The notes under the pieces were generated by a model. It had not been told where the DNA came from, did no database searches, and saw only the letters and a list, made by a program, of their open reading frames with translations. From assembly GCA_000291825.1 (NCBI GenBank), contig ALPF01000001.1, positions 1 through 64,000 of the forward strand: 64,000 nucleotides of DNA. The letters are read 5' to 3'. This document shows positions 20,562 to 31,299 of this stretch, one piece after another. The stretch comes from Prochlorococcus sp. W8 (lineage in GTDB: Bacteria; Cyanobacteriota; Cyanobacteriia; PCC-6307; Cyanobiaceae). The position numbers were made by a program, and so were the translations under genes. Position 1 is the first letter of the stretch, and each line of letters opens with the position of its first letter.

Positions 20562-20882
20562 TTAAAGCTTGACTTCAATATCCACTCCACTTGGTAAATC
20601 CAATTTCATTAATGCATCAATTGTTTTAGCTGAAGGGCTATATATATCAATAATCCTTCTATGAGTACGTGTTTCAAAATGCTCTCTTGAATCTTTATCG
20701 ACATGAGGAGATCTTAAAACACAATAAATTTTTCTTTTAGTTGGTAATGGTATTGGACCTATAGCAGAAGCTGAAGTTGTATCTGCAGTTTGAATAATTT
20801 TATCGCAAGATAAATCCAACATTCTTCTATCAAAAGCTTTTAATCTAATACGAATTTTTTGTTGCGTTATAGTTGCTGTCAT
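20562..20882 (-). CDS. rpsJ: 30S ribosomal protein uS10
   Basis: Component of the 30S head and, in other bacteria, partner of NusB/NusG in antitermination. The 106-residue protein has [17 protein letters not shown] at the start, the [10 protein letters not shown] loop that reaches into the head, and the [37 protein letters not shown] ending, all typical. As in other cyanobacteria it closes the str operon after tuf instead of opening the S10 cluster. A 10-bp stem lies in the 99 bp between tuf and this gene. Confidence 0.97.
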   Translation of the reverse strand: MTATITQQKIRIRLKAFDRRMLDLSCDKIIQTADTTSASAIGPIPLPTKRKIYCVLRSPHVDKDSREHFETRTHRRIIDIYSPSAKTIDALMKLDLPSGVDIEVKL

Positions 20883-20904
20883 AAGATATTAAAGAAATTA
20901 TAAG

Positions 20905-20931
20905 ATGGGTTATTAAATAGTAATAACCCAT
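20905..20931 (-). terminator. Perfect 10-bp hairpin between tuf and rpsJ
   Basis: ATGGGTTATT (20905-20914) and AATAACCCAT (20922-20931) are perfect reverse complements around a 7-base loop. In the direction of tuf to rpsJ transcription an A-run precedes the stem, and the sequence after it is not U-rich. On the plus strand a T-run follows. It may act as a partial terminator or processing site that lowers rpsJ expression relative to tuf, or stabilise the tuf 3' end. Confidence 0.6.
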
Positions 20932-20981
20932 ACTTTTTTATTATTCTAATTGATTAAGCGTCAAAAATTAATATTAAGACC

Positions 20982-22181
20982 TTATTTGATTATTTTTGAA
21001 ACTACACCAGCGCCAATTGTTCGACCCCCTTCTCTAATTGCAAAACGCATACCTTGTTCAATAGCAACTGGACAAATCAATTCACCCGTCATTTTTATCC
21101 TATCTCCTGGCATTACCATTTCAACATTACTTCCATCATCACCTGTAAATGCAGTAATCTGTCCAGTTACATCTGTTGTTCTTATATAGAATTGTGGTCT
21201 ATAACCTGTAAAGAAAGGTGTATGTCTACCACCCTCCTCTTTCTTTAAGACATAAACTTCTCCCTCAAATTTAGTATGAGGAGTTATTGATCCTTTTTTA
21301 ACAAGCACCATACCTCTCTCAATGTCTTCTTTTTGAACACCACGGAGTAAAAGACCAACATTATCTCCTGCCATCCCTTCATCAAGAAGTTTACGGAACA
21401 TCTCAACTCCAGTTACTGTTGTAACTCTAGTATCCTTGATTCCTACAATCTCAACTTCTTCTCCAACTTTAACTTTACCTCTTTCTATTCTTCCTGTTGC
21501 GACAGTACCTCTTCCTGTAATTGAAAATACATCTTCTACAGCCATCAAGAAAGGTTTATCCACTTCTCTTTCTGGTTCAGGAATTGAAGAATCAACTGAT
21601 TTCATTAGTTCGTCAATTTTTCCTTCCCACTTTGCATCTCCTTCTAATGCTTTAAGAGCTGAAACTTGAATAACAGGAATATCGTCTCCAGGAAAATCAT
21701 AGCTACTTAAAAGTTCTCTAATTTCCATTTCGACAAGTTCAATCATTTCCTCGTCGTCAACCATATCGCATTTATTAAGTGCTACAACCAATGAGGGAAC
21801 ACCGACCTGTTTAGCGAGTAGAATATGTTCCTTGGTTTGAGCCATTGCACCATCCGTTGCAGCAACAACAATGATTGCGCCATCCATTTGAGCAGCACCA
21901 GTAATCATATTTTTTACATAGTCAGCATGACCAGGACAATCGACATGAGCATAATGCCTGCCCTCAGTCTCGTACTCTACGTGAGCTGTATTTATAGTAA
22001 TGCCACGCTCTCTTTCTTCTGGAGCACCATCAATGTCTCCATAGTCTTGAGCTTGGGCTTGACCTTTTTTAGCTAAAACATTTGTGATAGCAGCAGTCAA
22101 TGTTGTTTTTCCATGATCAACGTGGCCAATAGTACCAATGTTGACATGTGGTTTGTTTCTTTCGAACTTCTCGCGAGCCAT
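20982..22181 (-). CDS. tuf: Translation elongation factor Tu
   Basis: GTPase that delivers aminoacyl-tRNA to the ribosome. The 399-residue protein contains P-loop [14 protein letters not shown] at residues 18-31, the [15 protein letters not shown] effector region, [20 protein letters not shown] and SALKALEG in the G domain. Two beta-barrel domains follow, ending [28 protein letters not shown]. It is the fourth gene of the str operon, 49 bp after fusA. It is the only tuf gene in this window. Confidence 0.99.
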   Translation of the reverse strand: MAREKFERNKPHVNIGTIGHVDHGKTTLTAAITNVLAKKGQAQAQDYGDIDGAPEERERGITINTAHVEYETEGRHYAHVDCPGHADYVKNMITGAAQMDGAIIVVAATDGAMAQTKEHILLAKQVGVPSLVVALNKCDMVDDEEMIELVEMEIRELLSSYDFPGDDIPVIQVSALKALEGDAKWEGKIDELMKSVDSSIPEPEREVDKPFLMAVEDVFSITGRGTVATGRIERGKVKVGEEVEIVGIKDTRVTTVTGVEMFRKLLDEGMAGDNVGLLLRGVQKEDIERGMVLVKKGSITPHTKFEGEVYVLKKEEGGRHTPFFTGYRPQFYIRTTDVTGQITAFTGDDGSNVEMVMPGDRIKMTGELICPVAIEQGMRFAIREGGRTIGAGVVSKIIK

Positions 22182-22230
22182 TTGAATTAAGAATCGAGGG
22201 TTTAAATGGTGTTTATTTTAGGATAAGAGA

Positions 22231-24306
22231 TCAGGAATTGCCCTGATTCTTGGAGATAATTGCTTCGGCAACATTACGAGGAACTTCCTCGTAGTTGGCG
22301 AACTCCATTGAGAAAATACCCCGACCTTGAGTCATTGATCGGAGCTGTGTTGCATAGCCAAACATTTCGGCTAGAGGCACTTTGGCCTGTACTTTAGACA
22401 ACCCATCATCGACAGATTGCCCTTCTACTTGACCTCTCCGTGAAGAAAGATCACCTATTACAGATCCAAGAAAATCGTCAGGACTTTCGACCTCAACTTT
22501 CATCATAGGCTCTAATAGAACGGGGTTACATTTTTTCACCCCATCTTTAAAAGCCATTGAACCTGCAATTTTGAAGGCCATTTCAGATGAGTCTACATCG
22601 TGGAATGAACCATCGACTAGTGTAACTTTTACATCAATCAATGGATAACCGGCTAAAACGCCTGATTCACAGGTCTCTTTCATCCCACTTTCTGCAGGTC
22701 CAATATACTCCTTTGGAACTGATCCTCCAACAATTTTGTTAACAAATTCAAACCCGGCACCAGACTCAGCGGGCTCCATTTCAATTATCACATGTCCATA
22801 TTGACCTTTACCTCCTGTTTGTCTCGCATATTTACCTTCACCTTTTGAGCTAGAACGAATCGTTTCCCTGTATGAAACTTGAGGAGCACCTATATTAGCC
22901 TCAACTTTAAATTCTCTTAGCATTCTATCCACCAGGATTTCGAGATGAAGCTCACCCATACCTGCTATAACTGTTTGATTGGTTTCTTGGTCGGTGCTGA
23001 CTCTAAAAGTAGGATCCTCTTCAGACAAAGCTTGTAAAGCTTTACTAAGTTTTTCCATATCACCTTTGGTTTTTGGTTCAACTGCAACTGATATTACTGG
23101 TTCAGGGATGAATAAAGTCTCTAAAACGATAGGATCATCCGTATTACATAAAGTATCTCCAGTAGTAGTATTTTTTAAACCTAAAACCGCACCCAAATCT
23201 CCAGCTCTCAATTCATCAACTTCTTCTCTTTCATCAGCTTTTAGTACAACTAGTCTTGAAATTCTCTCCTTTGCATCCTTAGTTGAATTCATTACATAAC
23301 TTCCTTTAGAAAGAATACCTGAATACATTCTTACAAAAGTCAATTTCCCATAAGGATCTGACATAACTTTAAAAGCCAAGGCACTGAATGGAGCACTATC
23401 ATCGGAGGGTCTTACATCTTCCTTACCATTAGGTAATATGCCTTGAATAGGCTTGACGTCAATAGGTGCTGGCAGGTAATCAACGACTGCATTTAGAACT
23501 AACTGGACACCTTTATTCTTAAAAGCTGACCCGCAAAGCATCGGAACTAATCCATGTTTAAGGACTCCCTCTCTAATACCTTTTTTAAGTTGCTCAACTG
23601 ACAACTCACCTTTTTCAAGAAATATTTCAATTAGTTCTTCATCATTTTCAGCAATACTTTCCATTAATTTACTTCTCCACTCTTCAGCTTGATCCCTCAT
23701 ATGATCAGGGATAGGAGCTTCTTCAATATCTGTGCCTAAATCATTCTTGTAAAGATATGCCTTATTTGAAACAAGATCAATAATGCCCGATAAATCTCCT
23801 TCAGCACCGATAGGCAACTGAATTGGGACAGCATTAGCCTTTAAACGATCTTTAATTTGGTCATGAACTTTAAGAAAGTCTGCCCCAGTCCTATCCATTT
23901 TATTAACAAATACCATCCTTGGTACAGAATATCTATCAGCTTGGCGCCAAACAGTCTCTGACTGAGGTTGAACCCCTCCAACAGCACAAAATACAGCAAT
24001 TACTCCATCTAAAACTCTCATTGATCTCTCAACTTCGATTGTAAAATCAACGTGTCCTGGAGTATCAATAATATTTATTCTGTGATCTTGCCAACTTGTT
24101 GAAATTGCTGCAGCGGTAATGGTTATTCCTCTTTCTCTCTCCTGGGCCATCCAATCTGTGACCGCTGCTCCATCGTGAACTTCACCAATTTTATGAACCA
24201 CTCCAGAGTAAAATAAAATTCTCTCTGTGGTTGTAGTCTTTCCAGCGTCAATATGAGCAGCTATACCAATGTTTCTAACTCGTTCCAGGGGAAAATCGCG
24301 TGCCAA
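22231..24306 (-). CDS. fusA: Translation elongation factor G
   Basis: Translocase GTPase. The 691-residue protein starts with the G domain: P-loop [15 protein letters not shown] at residues 17-31, [29 protein letters not shown] and [10 protein letters not shown]. Domain II and the EF-G-specific domains III-V follow, with [15 protein letters not shown] and the C-terminal [11 protein letters not shown] end. Length and order are standard for the canonical factor, and no truncation is seen. It lies 98 bp after rpsG, and that gap contains a perfect 9-bp hairpin. Confidence 0.99.
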   Translation of the reverse strand: MARDFPLERVRNIGIAAHIDAGKTTTTERILFYSGVVHKIGEVHDGAAVTDWMAQERERGITITAAAISTSWQDHRINIIDTPGHVDFTIEVERSMRVLDGVIAVFCAVGGVQPQSETVWRQADRYSVPRMVFVNKMDRTGADFLKVHDQIKDRLKANAVPIQLPIGAEGDLSGIIDLVSNKAYLYKNDLGTDIEEAPIPDHMRDQAEEWRSKLMESIAENDEELIEIFLEKGELSVEQLKKGIREGVLKHGLVPMLCGSAFKNKGVQLVLNAVVDYLPAPIDVKPIQGILPNGKEDVRPSDDSAPFSALAFKVMSDPYGKLTFVRMYSGILSKGSYVMNSTKDAKERISRLVVLKADEREEVDELRAGDLGAVLGLKNTTTGDTLCNTDDPIVLETLFIPEPVISVAVEPKTKGDMEKLSKALQALSEEDPTFRVSTDQETNQTVIAGMGELHLEILVDRMLREFKVEANIGAPQVSYRETIRSSSKGEGKYARQTGGKGQYGHVIIEMEPAESGAGFEFVNKIVGGSVPKEYIGPAESGMKETCESGVLAGYPLIDVKVTLVDGSFHDVDSSEMAFKIAGSMAFKDGVKKCNPVLLEPMMKVEVESPDDFLGSVIGDLSSRRGQVEGQSVDDGLSKVQAKVPLAEMFGYATQLRSMTQGRGIFSMEFANYEEVPRNVAEAIISKNQGNS

Positions 24307-24338
24307 TGTTCAAACTCCAAATAAAATTTCAAGAATAT

Positions 24339-24363
24339 TAGTTTATTAAACTTGAATAAACTA
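24339..24363 (-). repeat. Perfect 9-bp hairpin between rpsG and fusA
   Basis: TAGTTTATT (24339-24347) and AATAAACTA (24355-24363) are perfect reverse complements around a 7-base loop. It lies inside the str operon, about 33 bp before the fusA start and 40 bp after the rpsG stop. No strong U-tract follows on the operon strand. An RNA processing or translational control role is possible. Confidence 0.5.
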
Positions 24364-24404
24364 TTGATACATAATAGAACAACGAAGTCATTTTTAGGAT
24401 CAAC

Positions 24405-24875
24405 TTAATAACGATAGTGTGCGAAAGCTTTATTGGCTTCAGCCATTTTATGAGTATCTTCCCTTTTTTTAACAGCACTTCCAGCTTCATTTGCTGCATC
24501 CATAAGCTCACCTGCTAGTTTTTGTGCCATACTTTTACCATTTCTTGCTCTTGAAAATGTAACTAACCATCTTAAAGCCATTGCAGTTCCCCTTTCTTGA
24601 CGAACTTCCATAGGAACTTGGTATGTTGCACCTCCCACCCTTCGAGCACGAACCTCTACAAGAGGTGTAGCGTTCTTTACAGCAGTTTCGAACAACTCAA
24701 CAGGGTTACCCCCTGTCCTCTCACCTATTAAACCAAAGGCGTCAGAGAGAATTCTCTGTGCAGTTGACTTTTTGCCATGTTTCATCAACCTTGAAATCAT
24801 CATAGAGGCAAGACGACTATTAAATTGTGGATCAGGTTGAACTGGTCTTTTTACAGCGGCGTTTCGACGTGACAT
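24405..24875 (-). CDS. rpsG: 30S ribosomal protein uS7
   Basis: Primary 16S rRNA-binding protein that nucleates the 30S head and acts as the str operon autoregulator in E. coli. The 156-residue protein has [20 protein letters not shown], the long helices around [22 protein letters not shown], the [20 protein letters not shown] motif, and an end at [12 protein letters not shown]. It lacks the E. coli C-terminal extension, as do most homologues. It follows rpsL by 15 bp. Confidence 0.98.
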   Translation of the reverse strand: MSRRNAAVKRPVQPDPQFNSRLASMMISRLMKHGKKSTAQRILSDAFGLIGERTGGNPVELFETAVKNATPLVEVRARRVGGATYQVPMEVRQERGTAMALRWLVTFSRARNGKSMAQKLAGELMDAANEAGSAVKKREDTHKMAEANKAFAHYRY

Positions 24876-24890
24876 TTTTCTTAGATAAAA

Positions 24891-25268
24891 TTAGTTGTTC
24901 TTTGGGGCTTTGGCACCATATTTCGATCTCGCTTGGCGCCTGTCTTTAACACCTGCAGTATCAAGTGTTCCTCTAATAATATGATACCTAACTCCAGGTA
25001 AGTCTTTAACCCTTCCTCCTCTGAGTAATACTACTGAATGTTCTTGCAGATTATGGCCAATACCAGGAATATATGCTGTAACTTCGAAGCCAGAAGTTAA
25101 CCTAACACGTGCAACCTTTCTTAGAGCAGAATTAGGCTTTTTAGGGGTTGAAGTATAAACTCTTGTACATACTCCTCTCCTTTCAGGGCAAGCTTTCAAA
25201 GCAGGTGACTTAGTCTTCCTAGTTGTACGTTTTCTCTCTGAACTAATAAGTTGTTGAATGGTTGGCAT
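24891..25268 (-). CDS. rpsL: 30S ribosomal protein uS12
   Basis: Decoding-centre protein and first gene of the str operon. The 125-residue protein carries the [16 protein letters not shown] motif with Lys43 and Lys44, and [14 protein letters not shown], the two loops where streptomycin-resistance substitutions arise in other bacteria. Both loops have the ordinary wild-type sequence here. It is divergent from gltB, and the 194 bp between them must hold both promoters. That gap is rich in A and T runs with no clear operator. Confidence 0.98.
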   Translation of the reverse strand: MPTIQQLISSERKRTTRKTKSPALKACPERRGVCTRVYTSTPKKPNSALRKVARVRLTSGFEVTAYIPGIGHNLQEHSVVLLRGGRVKDLPGVRYHIIRGTLDTAGVKDRRQARSKYGAKAPKNN

Positions 25269-25462
25269 TAAATTTCTACAATTTTAAATTACACATCTTA
25301 CTATCATAACCTCTAATGAGTAACTACTGAAGTTTTTTTTATTTTCCCTAAATTTTTTTAAAAAAGTTTTTAGTAATTCTTTATGTTTTTTAGTTCTATT
25401 GTTAGATTTATTTTTATAATAAATATATTAAATTTCTAAAATTTAATAAATTATTAATTTCT

Positions 25463-28400
25463 ATGCCAAAGAAACTAAAAATTAATATGAATCCATATAC
25501 TGATTCTGTTTCCCCAGATTTTATTTCTGGTGAAAAAGATTCCTGTGGCGTAGGTTTTGTTGCAAATATTGAAGGTAAAGAAAGTAATTGGGTGCTAAAA
25601 CAATCTCTCAGAGGATTGGATTGTATGGAGCATAGAGGTGGGTGTGGAGGAGATAACGATTCAGGGGATGGTGCAGGAATATTATGTTCAATACCTTGGT
25701 CATACTTAGAAAAGAAATGCGATTTTAAAATTGACCAATCCAAAGAATTAGGCCTAGGAATGATTTTTATGCCTAATGATAAATCACTTATTCAGAAATT
25801 AAAAATTCTTTGCGATCAAGAAGCTTTTAAGCTGTCATGCATAAATACTAATTGGCGTAAAGTACCTGTAGAGAATAATTGTTTGGGACCCCTTGCGAAG
25901 GCTAATGCACCTCTTATCCTGCAATGGCTCGTATCTTTCAAGAAGAAACCAAATAGTGATTTTGAATTTTTACTCTTTCAGTTAAGGAAAAGAATAGAAA
26001 AGAAAGTTCGAGAAAGTTTTAATCACTCAAGTGATTTCTATTTTGCCTCTTTCAGTTCAAAAACAGTTGTCTATAAAGGAATGGTTCGTTCTAAGGTTTT
26101 ATCAAAATTTTATAAGGATTTAAGAAATGAAGATTTCAAAGTATCTTTTTCTATTTATCACAGGAGATTTAGTACAAACACTCTTCCTAAATGGCCCTTA
26201 GCTCAACCCATGAGATTTCTTGGTCATAATGGAGAAATAAATACCCTTTTAGGTAATATCAATTGGGCGCAAGCAAGTGAAACTCATATTGATAATTTCT
26301 GGGGTGATTTAGCAAGTGATCTTAAGCCAATAGTTGATAGATCAAGAAGTGATTCATCTAATCTTGATGCGACTTTAGAAATAAATATTCGCTCAGGACA
26401 ACCAATTACTGATTCTTTACTTAAATTGGTTCCAGAAGCATTCAGAGACCAGCCAGAATTAGAAAATAGAGAGGAGATCAAGTCATTCTATGAATATTCA
26501 GCAAGTCTTCAAGAAGCTTGGGATGGACCTGCTTTAATAGTTTTCAGTGATGGAAATTCCATTGGGGCTACATTGGATAGAAATGGTTTAAGGCCCGCAA
26601 GATATTCAATAACCAAAGATGGTTTTGTAGTTATGGGATCAGAAACAGGTGTTGTTGAGCTTGATGAAGAAAAAATAATAGAAAAAGGTCGATTAGGACC
26701 AGGACAAATGCTTTCAGTTGACCTAAAAAACTCAAAAATCCTAAGAAACTGGGAAGTAAAATCTGAGGCAGCAAAAAGACATGACTTTAAAAAGTTATTT
26801 CTTCAAAGAGTTATTAACATCGAAAATATTATTTGGGAAAAAAACTGTAAATTAACAAGCTTAGAATTACTGCAGCAACAAACAGCATATGGATTTTCAG
26901 CAGAAGACAATGACTTAGTACTTGATTCAATGGCTTCCTTATCAAAAGAAGCAACTTATTGTATGGGTGATGACATACCCCTAGCAGTTCTCTCCTCTAA
27001 ACCGCACATATTATATGACTATTTCAAACAAAGATTTGCACAAGTAACTAATCCACCTATTGATCCATTACGAGAAAAATTAGTAATGAGTCTTGAAATG
27101 CACTTAGGTGAAAGATGCTCACCCTTTAAGATGACAAACCTAAAGCCTTTTATTCATTTAAATAGCCCCATAATTAACCAAAACCAATTAGAAGGAATAA
27201 AGAATAGCGATATAAAATCTCAAACAATATCTACTTTATTTGACTTAGAGCAAGGTGTTTATGGATTAGAAAAAAGACTCAATGAGATATGTATAGAAAG
27301 TGAAAAGGCTATTCAAAATCAATGCGCAATATTAATTATTTCTGATCAAGGTGTCAATGCAAAAAAAACTTTCATCCCTCCCCTTTTGGCAGTTGGGGCG
27401 ATCCATCACTATTTGCTTAAGCAAAAAATAAGACTTAAGGCCTCCTTGGTTATTGAGACAGGCCAATGCTGGAGTACTCATCACTTAGCCTGTTTAATTG
27501 GCTATGGAGCAAGCGCAATTTGTCCATGGTTGATTTTTGAGTCTGGAAGACAATGGATCAATCATCCAAAGACCAAAAAACTTTTTGATTCTGGCAAACT
27601 TGAAATAATTTCTACTGAGCAAGTACAAAAAAATATCAAAAAAGCGCTTGAAGATGGTTTAAGAAAAATCTTATCAAAAATTGGAATATCACTACTATCA
27701 AGCTATCACGGTGCTCAAATCTTTGAAGCATTAGGTTTAGGCTCTGACCTTATAAAGAAAGCATTCGATGGAACAACCAGTAGAATTGCAGGAATTTCAC
27801 TTAAAGAATTAGCAATAGAAACAATTTCAATTCATACAAAAGCTTATCCAGAAATCGACCTAAAAAAACTCGAATTTCTTGGATTTGTGCAATTTAGAAA
27901 TTACGGAGAATATCATTCAAATAATCCAGAAATGTCTAAGATCCTACATTCAGCTCTTAAAAAAGGACCCGGATATGATCACTTTGACACCTATCAAAAA
28001 TTAATTAGAAGTAGGCCAATTACAGCCCTTAGAGATTTACTTACGATTGATTCCAAAAGAAAAAGTATTTCCTTAGAGGATGTTGAAAGTGTTGAATCTA
28101 TATGCAAAAGGTTTTGCACTGGAGGAATGAGCTTAGGAGCCCTATCGAGAGAGGCACATGAAGTTTTAGCTATAGCGATGAATAGAATTGGAGGAAAAAG
28201 TAATAGTGGAGAAGGTGGAGAAGATCCCGCACGGTTTAATGTTTTAAATGATATTGACGAAAATACTAAATCGGCAACTTTACCCTTTATAAAAGGTCTC
28301 GAAAAAGGTGATACTGCATGCTCAGCTATTAAACAAATCGCTTCAGGAAGATTTGGTGTTACGCCCGAATATCTTCGTAGTGCAAAACAACTTGAGATAA

Positions 28401-30037
28401 AAATGGCACAAGGGGCTAAACCAGGAGAAGGAGGACAACTTCCTGGTCCAAAAGTAGATGACTACATCGCAAAATTAAGGAATAGTAAGCCAGGCGTAGC
28501 TCTAATTTCGCCACCTCCCCATCATGATATTTATTCCATCGAAGATTTAGCCCAACTAATTCATGATTTACATCAAATACATCCAAAAGCTAAAGTTAGC
28601 GTCAAACTAGTTTCAGAAATTGGAATTGGAACTATTGCAGCCGGAGTTAGTAAAGCAAATGCTGATGTAATACAAATTTCTGGTCATGATGGCGGGACAG
28701 GAGCCTCTCCTCTAAGTTCTATAAAACATGCAGGTTTACCATGGGAATTAGGTTTAGCGGAAGTTCACAAATCTCTTCTACAAAATAATTTACGAGAGAG
28801 AGTTCTCTTAAGAGCAGATGGCGGTCTAAAAACTGGATGGGATGTTGTCATAGCAGCATTACTTGGTGCTGAAGAGTATGGATTCGGCTCTGTAGCTATG
28901 ATTGCAGAGGGTTGCATTATGGCAAGAGTTTGCCATAAAAATACCTGCCCAGTTGGAGTGGCGACTCAAAAGGAAGAACTCAGAAATAGATTTAAAGGTA
29001 TCCCAGAGCATGTAGTAAATTTCTTCATCTATATTGCTGAAGAGGTTAGACAAATTATGAGTATCATTGGTGTTTCAAGCATGGATGAATTAATCGGTAA
29101 TAGAGAGTTTCTTAAAACTAGGAATGTATGTTTATCCAAAACTAAAAATATTGACCTTAGTTCCCTAGTTGAAGAAAATAATTTATTTACTAATAGATCA
29201 TGGATTAATCATTCAGATAATGCTCATGATAATGGATTTGTTTTAGAAGATGAACTTCTATCGGATCCTAAATTTCAAAAAGCTATTCAAAATCATCAGA
29301 CTATTAATAAAAAATTGTCCATTGTCAATACCGATAGAAGTGTTTGTGCCAAAATCTCTGGCGAAATCGCCGCATTGCATGGTAACAAGGGCTTCAAAGG
29401 AGAATTAAATATTCTTTTTGATGGTGCCGCTGGACAAAGTTTTGGTGCCTTTTTACTTGATGGAATGAATATTAAATTAATTGGTGAAGCTAATGATTAT
29501 GTTTGCAAAGGAATGAATGGTGGAACATTATCTGTAATACCTCCACAAATTAATAATAAATCCTCAAAACAAGTGATTCTTGGAAATACTTGCCTTTACG
29601 GTGCTACGGGAGGCAAACTGTATGCCTTAGGAAAATCAGGAGAACGTTTTGCTGTTAGAAATAGCGGCGCCACTGCTGTTACTGAGGGTGCAGGAGATCA
29701 TTGTTGCGAATACATGACAGGAGGTAAAATCATAATTTTAGGATCTACAGGGAGAAATATTGGTGCTGGGATGACAGGAGGTGTAGCTTTCATTCTTGAT
29801 AAAGATAATAACTTAGAAAAGAAAGTTAATACGGAGATTGTTAGTATCTACAGAATTCATAATAAACATCAGGAGTTAATGTTAAATAAAATAATATCTG
29901 ATTACTTTTACAATACAGGTAGTTTGAAGGCATCCATGATATTGCAAAATTGGGATGAATCAATGAAACTTTTTAAAATCATTGTTCCCCCCAGTGAAGA
30001 AGATCTTTTACAAATAAAACATCCCCATAAAAAGTAA
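25463..30037 (+). CDS. gltB: Ferredoxin-dependent glutamate synthase
   Basis: Transfers the glutamine amide to 2-oxoglutarate with electrons from reduced ferredoxin (also called glsF/GltS), completing GS-GOGAT nitrogen assimilation in the phototroph. The 1524-residue single-chain enzyme has a prosequence of 27 residues before the class II glutaminase nucleophile Cys28 (DSCGVGF). The central domain, the FMN-binding alpha/beta barrel (GGKSNSGEGGEDPARF and GHDGGTGASPL), the 3Fe-4S cysteines Cys1151, Cys1157 and Cys1162 (GCIMARVCHKNTC), and the C-terminal beta-helix follow. No NADPH small subunit is adjacent, which supports the ferredoxin type. An alternative start is Met9. Its stop shares one base with the next start. 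Confidence 0.97.
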   Translation: MPKKLKINMNPYTDSVSPDFISGEKDSCGVGFVANIEGKESNWVLKQSLRGLDCMEHRGGCGGDNDSGDGAGILCSIPWSYLEKKCDFKIDQSKELGLGMIFMPNDKSLIQKLKILCDQEAFKLSCINTNWRKVPVENNCLGPLAKANAPLILQWLVSFKKKPNSDFEFLLFQLRKRIEKKVRESFNHSSDFYFASFSSKTVVYKGMVRSKVLSKFYKDLRNEDFKVSFSIYHRRFSTNTLPKWPLAQPMRFLGHNGEINTLLGNINWAQASETHIDNFWGDLASDLKPIVDRSRSDSSNLDATLEINIRSGQPITDSLLKLVPEAFRDQPELENREEIKSFYEYSASLQEAWDGPALIVFSDGNSIGATLDRNGLRPARYSITKDGFVVMGSETGVVELDEEKIIEKGRLGPGQMLSVDLKNSKILRNWEVKSEAAKRHDFKKLFLQRVINIENIIWEKNCKLTSLELLQQQTAYGFSAEDNDLVLDSMASLSKEATYCMGDDIPLAVLSSKPHILYDYFKQRFAQVTNPPIDPLREKLVMSLEMHLGERCSPFKMTNLKPFIHLNSPIINQNQLEGIKNSDIKSQTISTLFDLEQGVYGLEKRLNEICIESEKAIQNQCAILIISDQGVNAKKTFIPPLLAVGAIHHYLLKQKIRLKASLVIETGQCWSTHHLACLIGYGASAICPWLIFESGRQWINHPKTKKLFDSGKLEIISTEQVQKNIKKALEDGLRKILSKIGISLLSSYHGAQIFEALGLGSDLIKKAFDGTTSRIAGISLKELAIETISIHTKAYPEIDLKKLEFLGFVQFRNYGEYHSNNPEMSKILHSALKKGPGYDHFDTYQKLIRSRPITALRDLLTIDSKRKSISLEDVESVESICKRFCTGGMSLGALSREAHEVLAIAMNRIGGKSNSGEGGEDPARFNVLNDIDENTKSATLPFIKGLEKGDTACSAIKQIASGRFGVTPEYLRSAKQLEIKMAQGAKPGEGGQLPGPKVDDYIAKLRNSKPGVALISPPPHHDIYSIEDLAQLIHDLHQIHPKAKVSVKLVSEIGIGTIAAGVSKANADVIQISGHDGGTGASPLSSIKHAGLPWELGLAEVHKSLLQNNLRERVLLRADGGLKTGWDVVIAALLGAEEYGFGSVAMIAEGCIMARVCHKNTCPVGVATQKEELRNRFKGIPEHVVNFFIYIAEEVRQIMSIIGVSSMDELIGNREFLKTRNVCLSKTKNIDLSSLVEENNLFTNRSWINHSDNAHDNGFVLEDELLSDPKFQKAIQNHQTINKKLSIVNTDRSVCAKISGEIAALHGNKGFKGELNILFDGAAGQSFGAFLLDGMNIKLIGEANDYVCKGMNGGTLSVIPPQINNKSSKQVILGNTCLYGATGGKLYALGKSGERFAVRNSGATAVTEGAGDHCCEYMTGGKIIILGSTGRNIGAGMTGGVAFILDKDNNLEKKVNTEIVSIYRIHNKHQELMLNKIISDYFYNTGSLKASMILQNWDESMKLFKIIVPPSEEDLLQIKHPHKK

Positions 30038-30333
30038 TGCCCCTCTTTATAAAAACTGAATTTATAAAAAAAAAATATTTATCAGATTTAAATTTAAAAA
30101 AAACAATAATAGAAGCTCACATTGATTGGGTAAAAACACTTAAGGATAAAGGCATAAATATTAACAGTGGATACTTAATTGACATTCTGAAAAAACCTGG
30201 TGGAGGCGGGTTATTAATGATTGAATGTACAAGCTATTATGAAGCTGAAAAAATAATTAAAAGTGATCCTATGGTTACAAACAATATTGTTGATTGGAAA
30301 TTACATGAATGGATTGATATTACAAATAAATAA
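30037..30333 (+). CDS. YciI family protein
   Basis: Small protein of 98 residues with the dimeric alpha+beta YCII fold: a central HIDWVKTLKDKGININSGYLID segment, a GGGGLLMIECTSYYEAEKIIKSDPM block with the alternating pattern of the family, and a C-terminal IVDWKLHEW strand. The conserved His of the family's putative active site may be His33 (AHIDW). Function is unknown for most members. Its ATG overlaps the gltB TAA by one base (TAATG), so it is probably translationally coupled to glutamate synthase. It ends 4 bp from the convergent lipA. Confidence 0.75.
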   Translation: MPLFIKTEFIKKKYLSDLNLKKTIIEAHIDWVKTLKDKGININSGYLIDILKKPGGGGLLMIECTSYYEAEKIIKSDPMVTNNIVDWKLHEWIDITNK

Positions 30334-30337
30334 AGAA

Positions 30338-31234
30338 CTATTGTCTGGGATGTTTTTTCATTAGCTTTTGAATTTCTTCAGCATGATAACTACTTCTTGT
30401 GAGAGGTGAACTAACCACTTGCAAAAAATTTAATTCATTTTCTCCAAAAAATTTAAAAAAATTAAATTTTGAAGGACTAACAAATCTTTGAACAGGGAGA
30501 TGAAATGGACCAGGAGATAAATATTGTCCAATAGTTACAATATCTACATCATTTTTTTTAAGATCCACTAATAAGTTGAGAACTTCTTCATCTTTTTCTC
30601 CTAGCCCAAGCATTAATCCTGATTTTGTATAAATACCAGAATTATATTCTCTCACTTTTTTTAATAAGTTTAAAGATCTTTTGTAATTTCCTTGGGGTCT
30701 AACTTTTCGATAAAGTGAAGGAACTGTTTCAATATTATGATTAAGAACATCTGGTTTTACATCAATTACTTTTTCAAGTGCTTCCCAATTGCCACATAAA
30801 TCAGGAATTAATAATTCAATAGTGGTATTAGGAGACTTTTTCCTGACTTCTGAGACGCAAGAATGAAATTGAGATGCTCCCCCATCACTTAAATCATCTC
30901 TATTTACAGACGTTATGACTACATGATTTAAATTTAATCTATATACTGCCTCTGCTAAGCGGTGAGGTTCAGTTGGATCTAATTCTCGTTTGGACCTATC
31001 AAACTTTATATCACAATAAGGGCAAGCTCTAGTACAGGCTGGCCCCATTATTAGAAATGTTGCAGTTCCACTAGAAAAACATTCTCCAATATTAGGACAG
31101 CTCGCCTCCTGACACACTGTATTCAACTTTAGATCACTCAACAAGTCAGCCGTATTACCTATCCTCTCAACTTGAGGTGCCTTTACTCTAAGCCAATCAG
31201 GTTTTTTTAAGGCATTATTGACTTTATTTATCAT
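30338..31234 (-). CDS. lipA: Lipoyl synthase
   Basis: Radical SAM enzyme that inserts two sulfurs into octanoyl groups on lipoyl-dependent proteins. Both iron-sulfur motifs are visible: the auxiliary cluster cysteines 41, 46 and 52 ([12 protein letters not shown]), and the radical SAM motif CTRACPYC with cysteines 67, 71 and 74. The block [16 protein letters not shown] and the C-terminal RSSYHAEE, with the conserved serine that ligates the auxiliary cluster, complete the family pattern. The 298-residue length is normal. It reads toward the convergent YciI gene and lies 65 bp downstream of cbiGH's 3' end on the same strand. Confidence 0.96.
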   Translation of the reverse strand: MINKVNNALKKPDWLRVKAPQVERIGNTADLLSDLKLNTVCQEASCPNIGECFSSGTATFLIMGPACTRACPYCDIKFDRSKRELDPTEPHRLAEAVYRLNLNHVVITSVNRDDLSDGGASQFHSCVSEVRKKSPNTTIELLIPDLCGNWEALEKVIDVKPDVLNHNIETVPSLYRKVRPQGNYKRSLNLLKKVREYNSGIYTKSGLMLGLGEKDEEVLNLLVDLKKNDVDIVTIGQYLSPGPFHLPVQRFVSPSKFNFFKFFGENELNFLQVVSSPLTRSSYHAEEIQKLMKKHPRQ

Positions 31235-31299
31235 TAATAAAAGCTTCTTTTATCTATTAGATATGTTAGTCAAAATATAAATTCTTAACCTTTTTAAAT

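Noticed and set aside
25269-25462. Glutamine riboswitch (glnA motif) before gltB
   Set aside because: Such RNAs occur in marine cyanobacteria near nitrogen genes, but none of the conserved words was found here.
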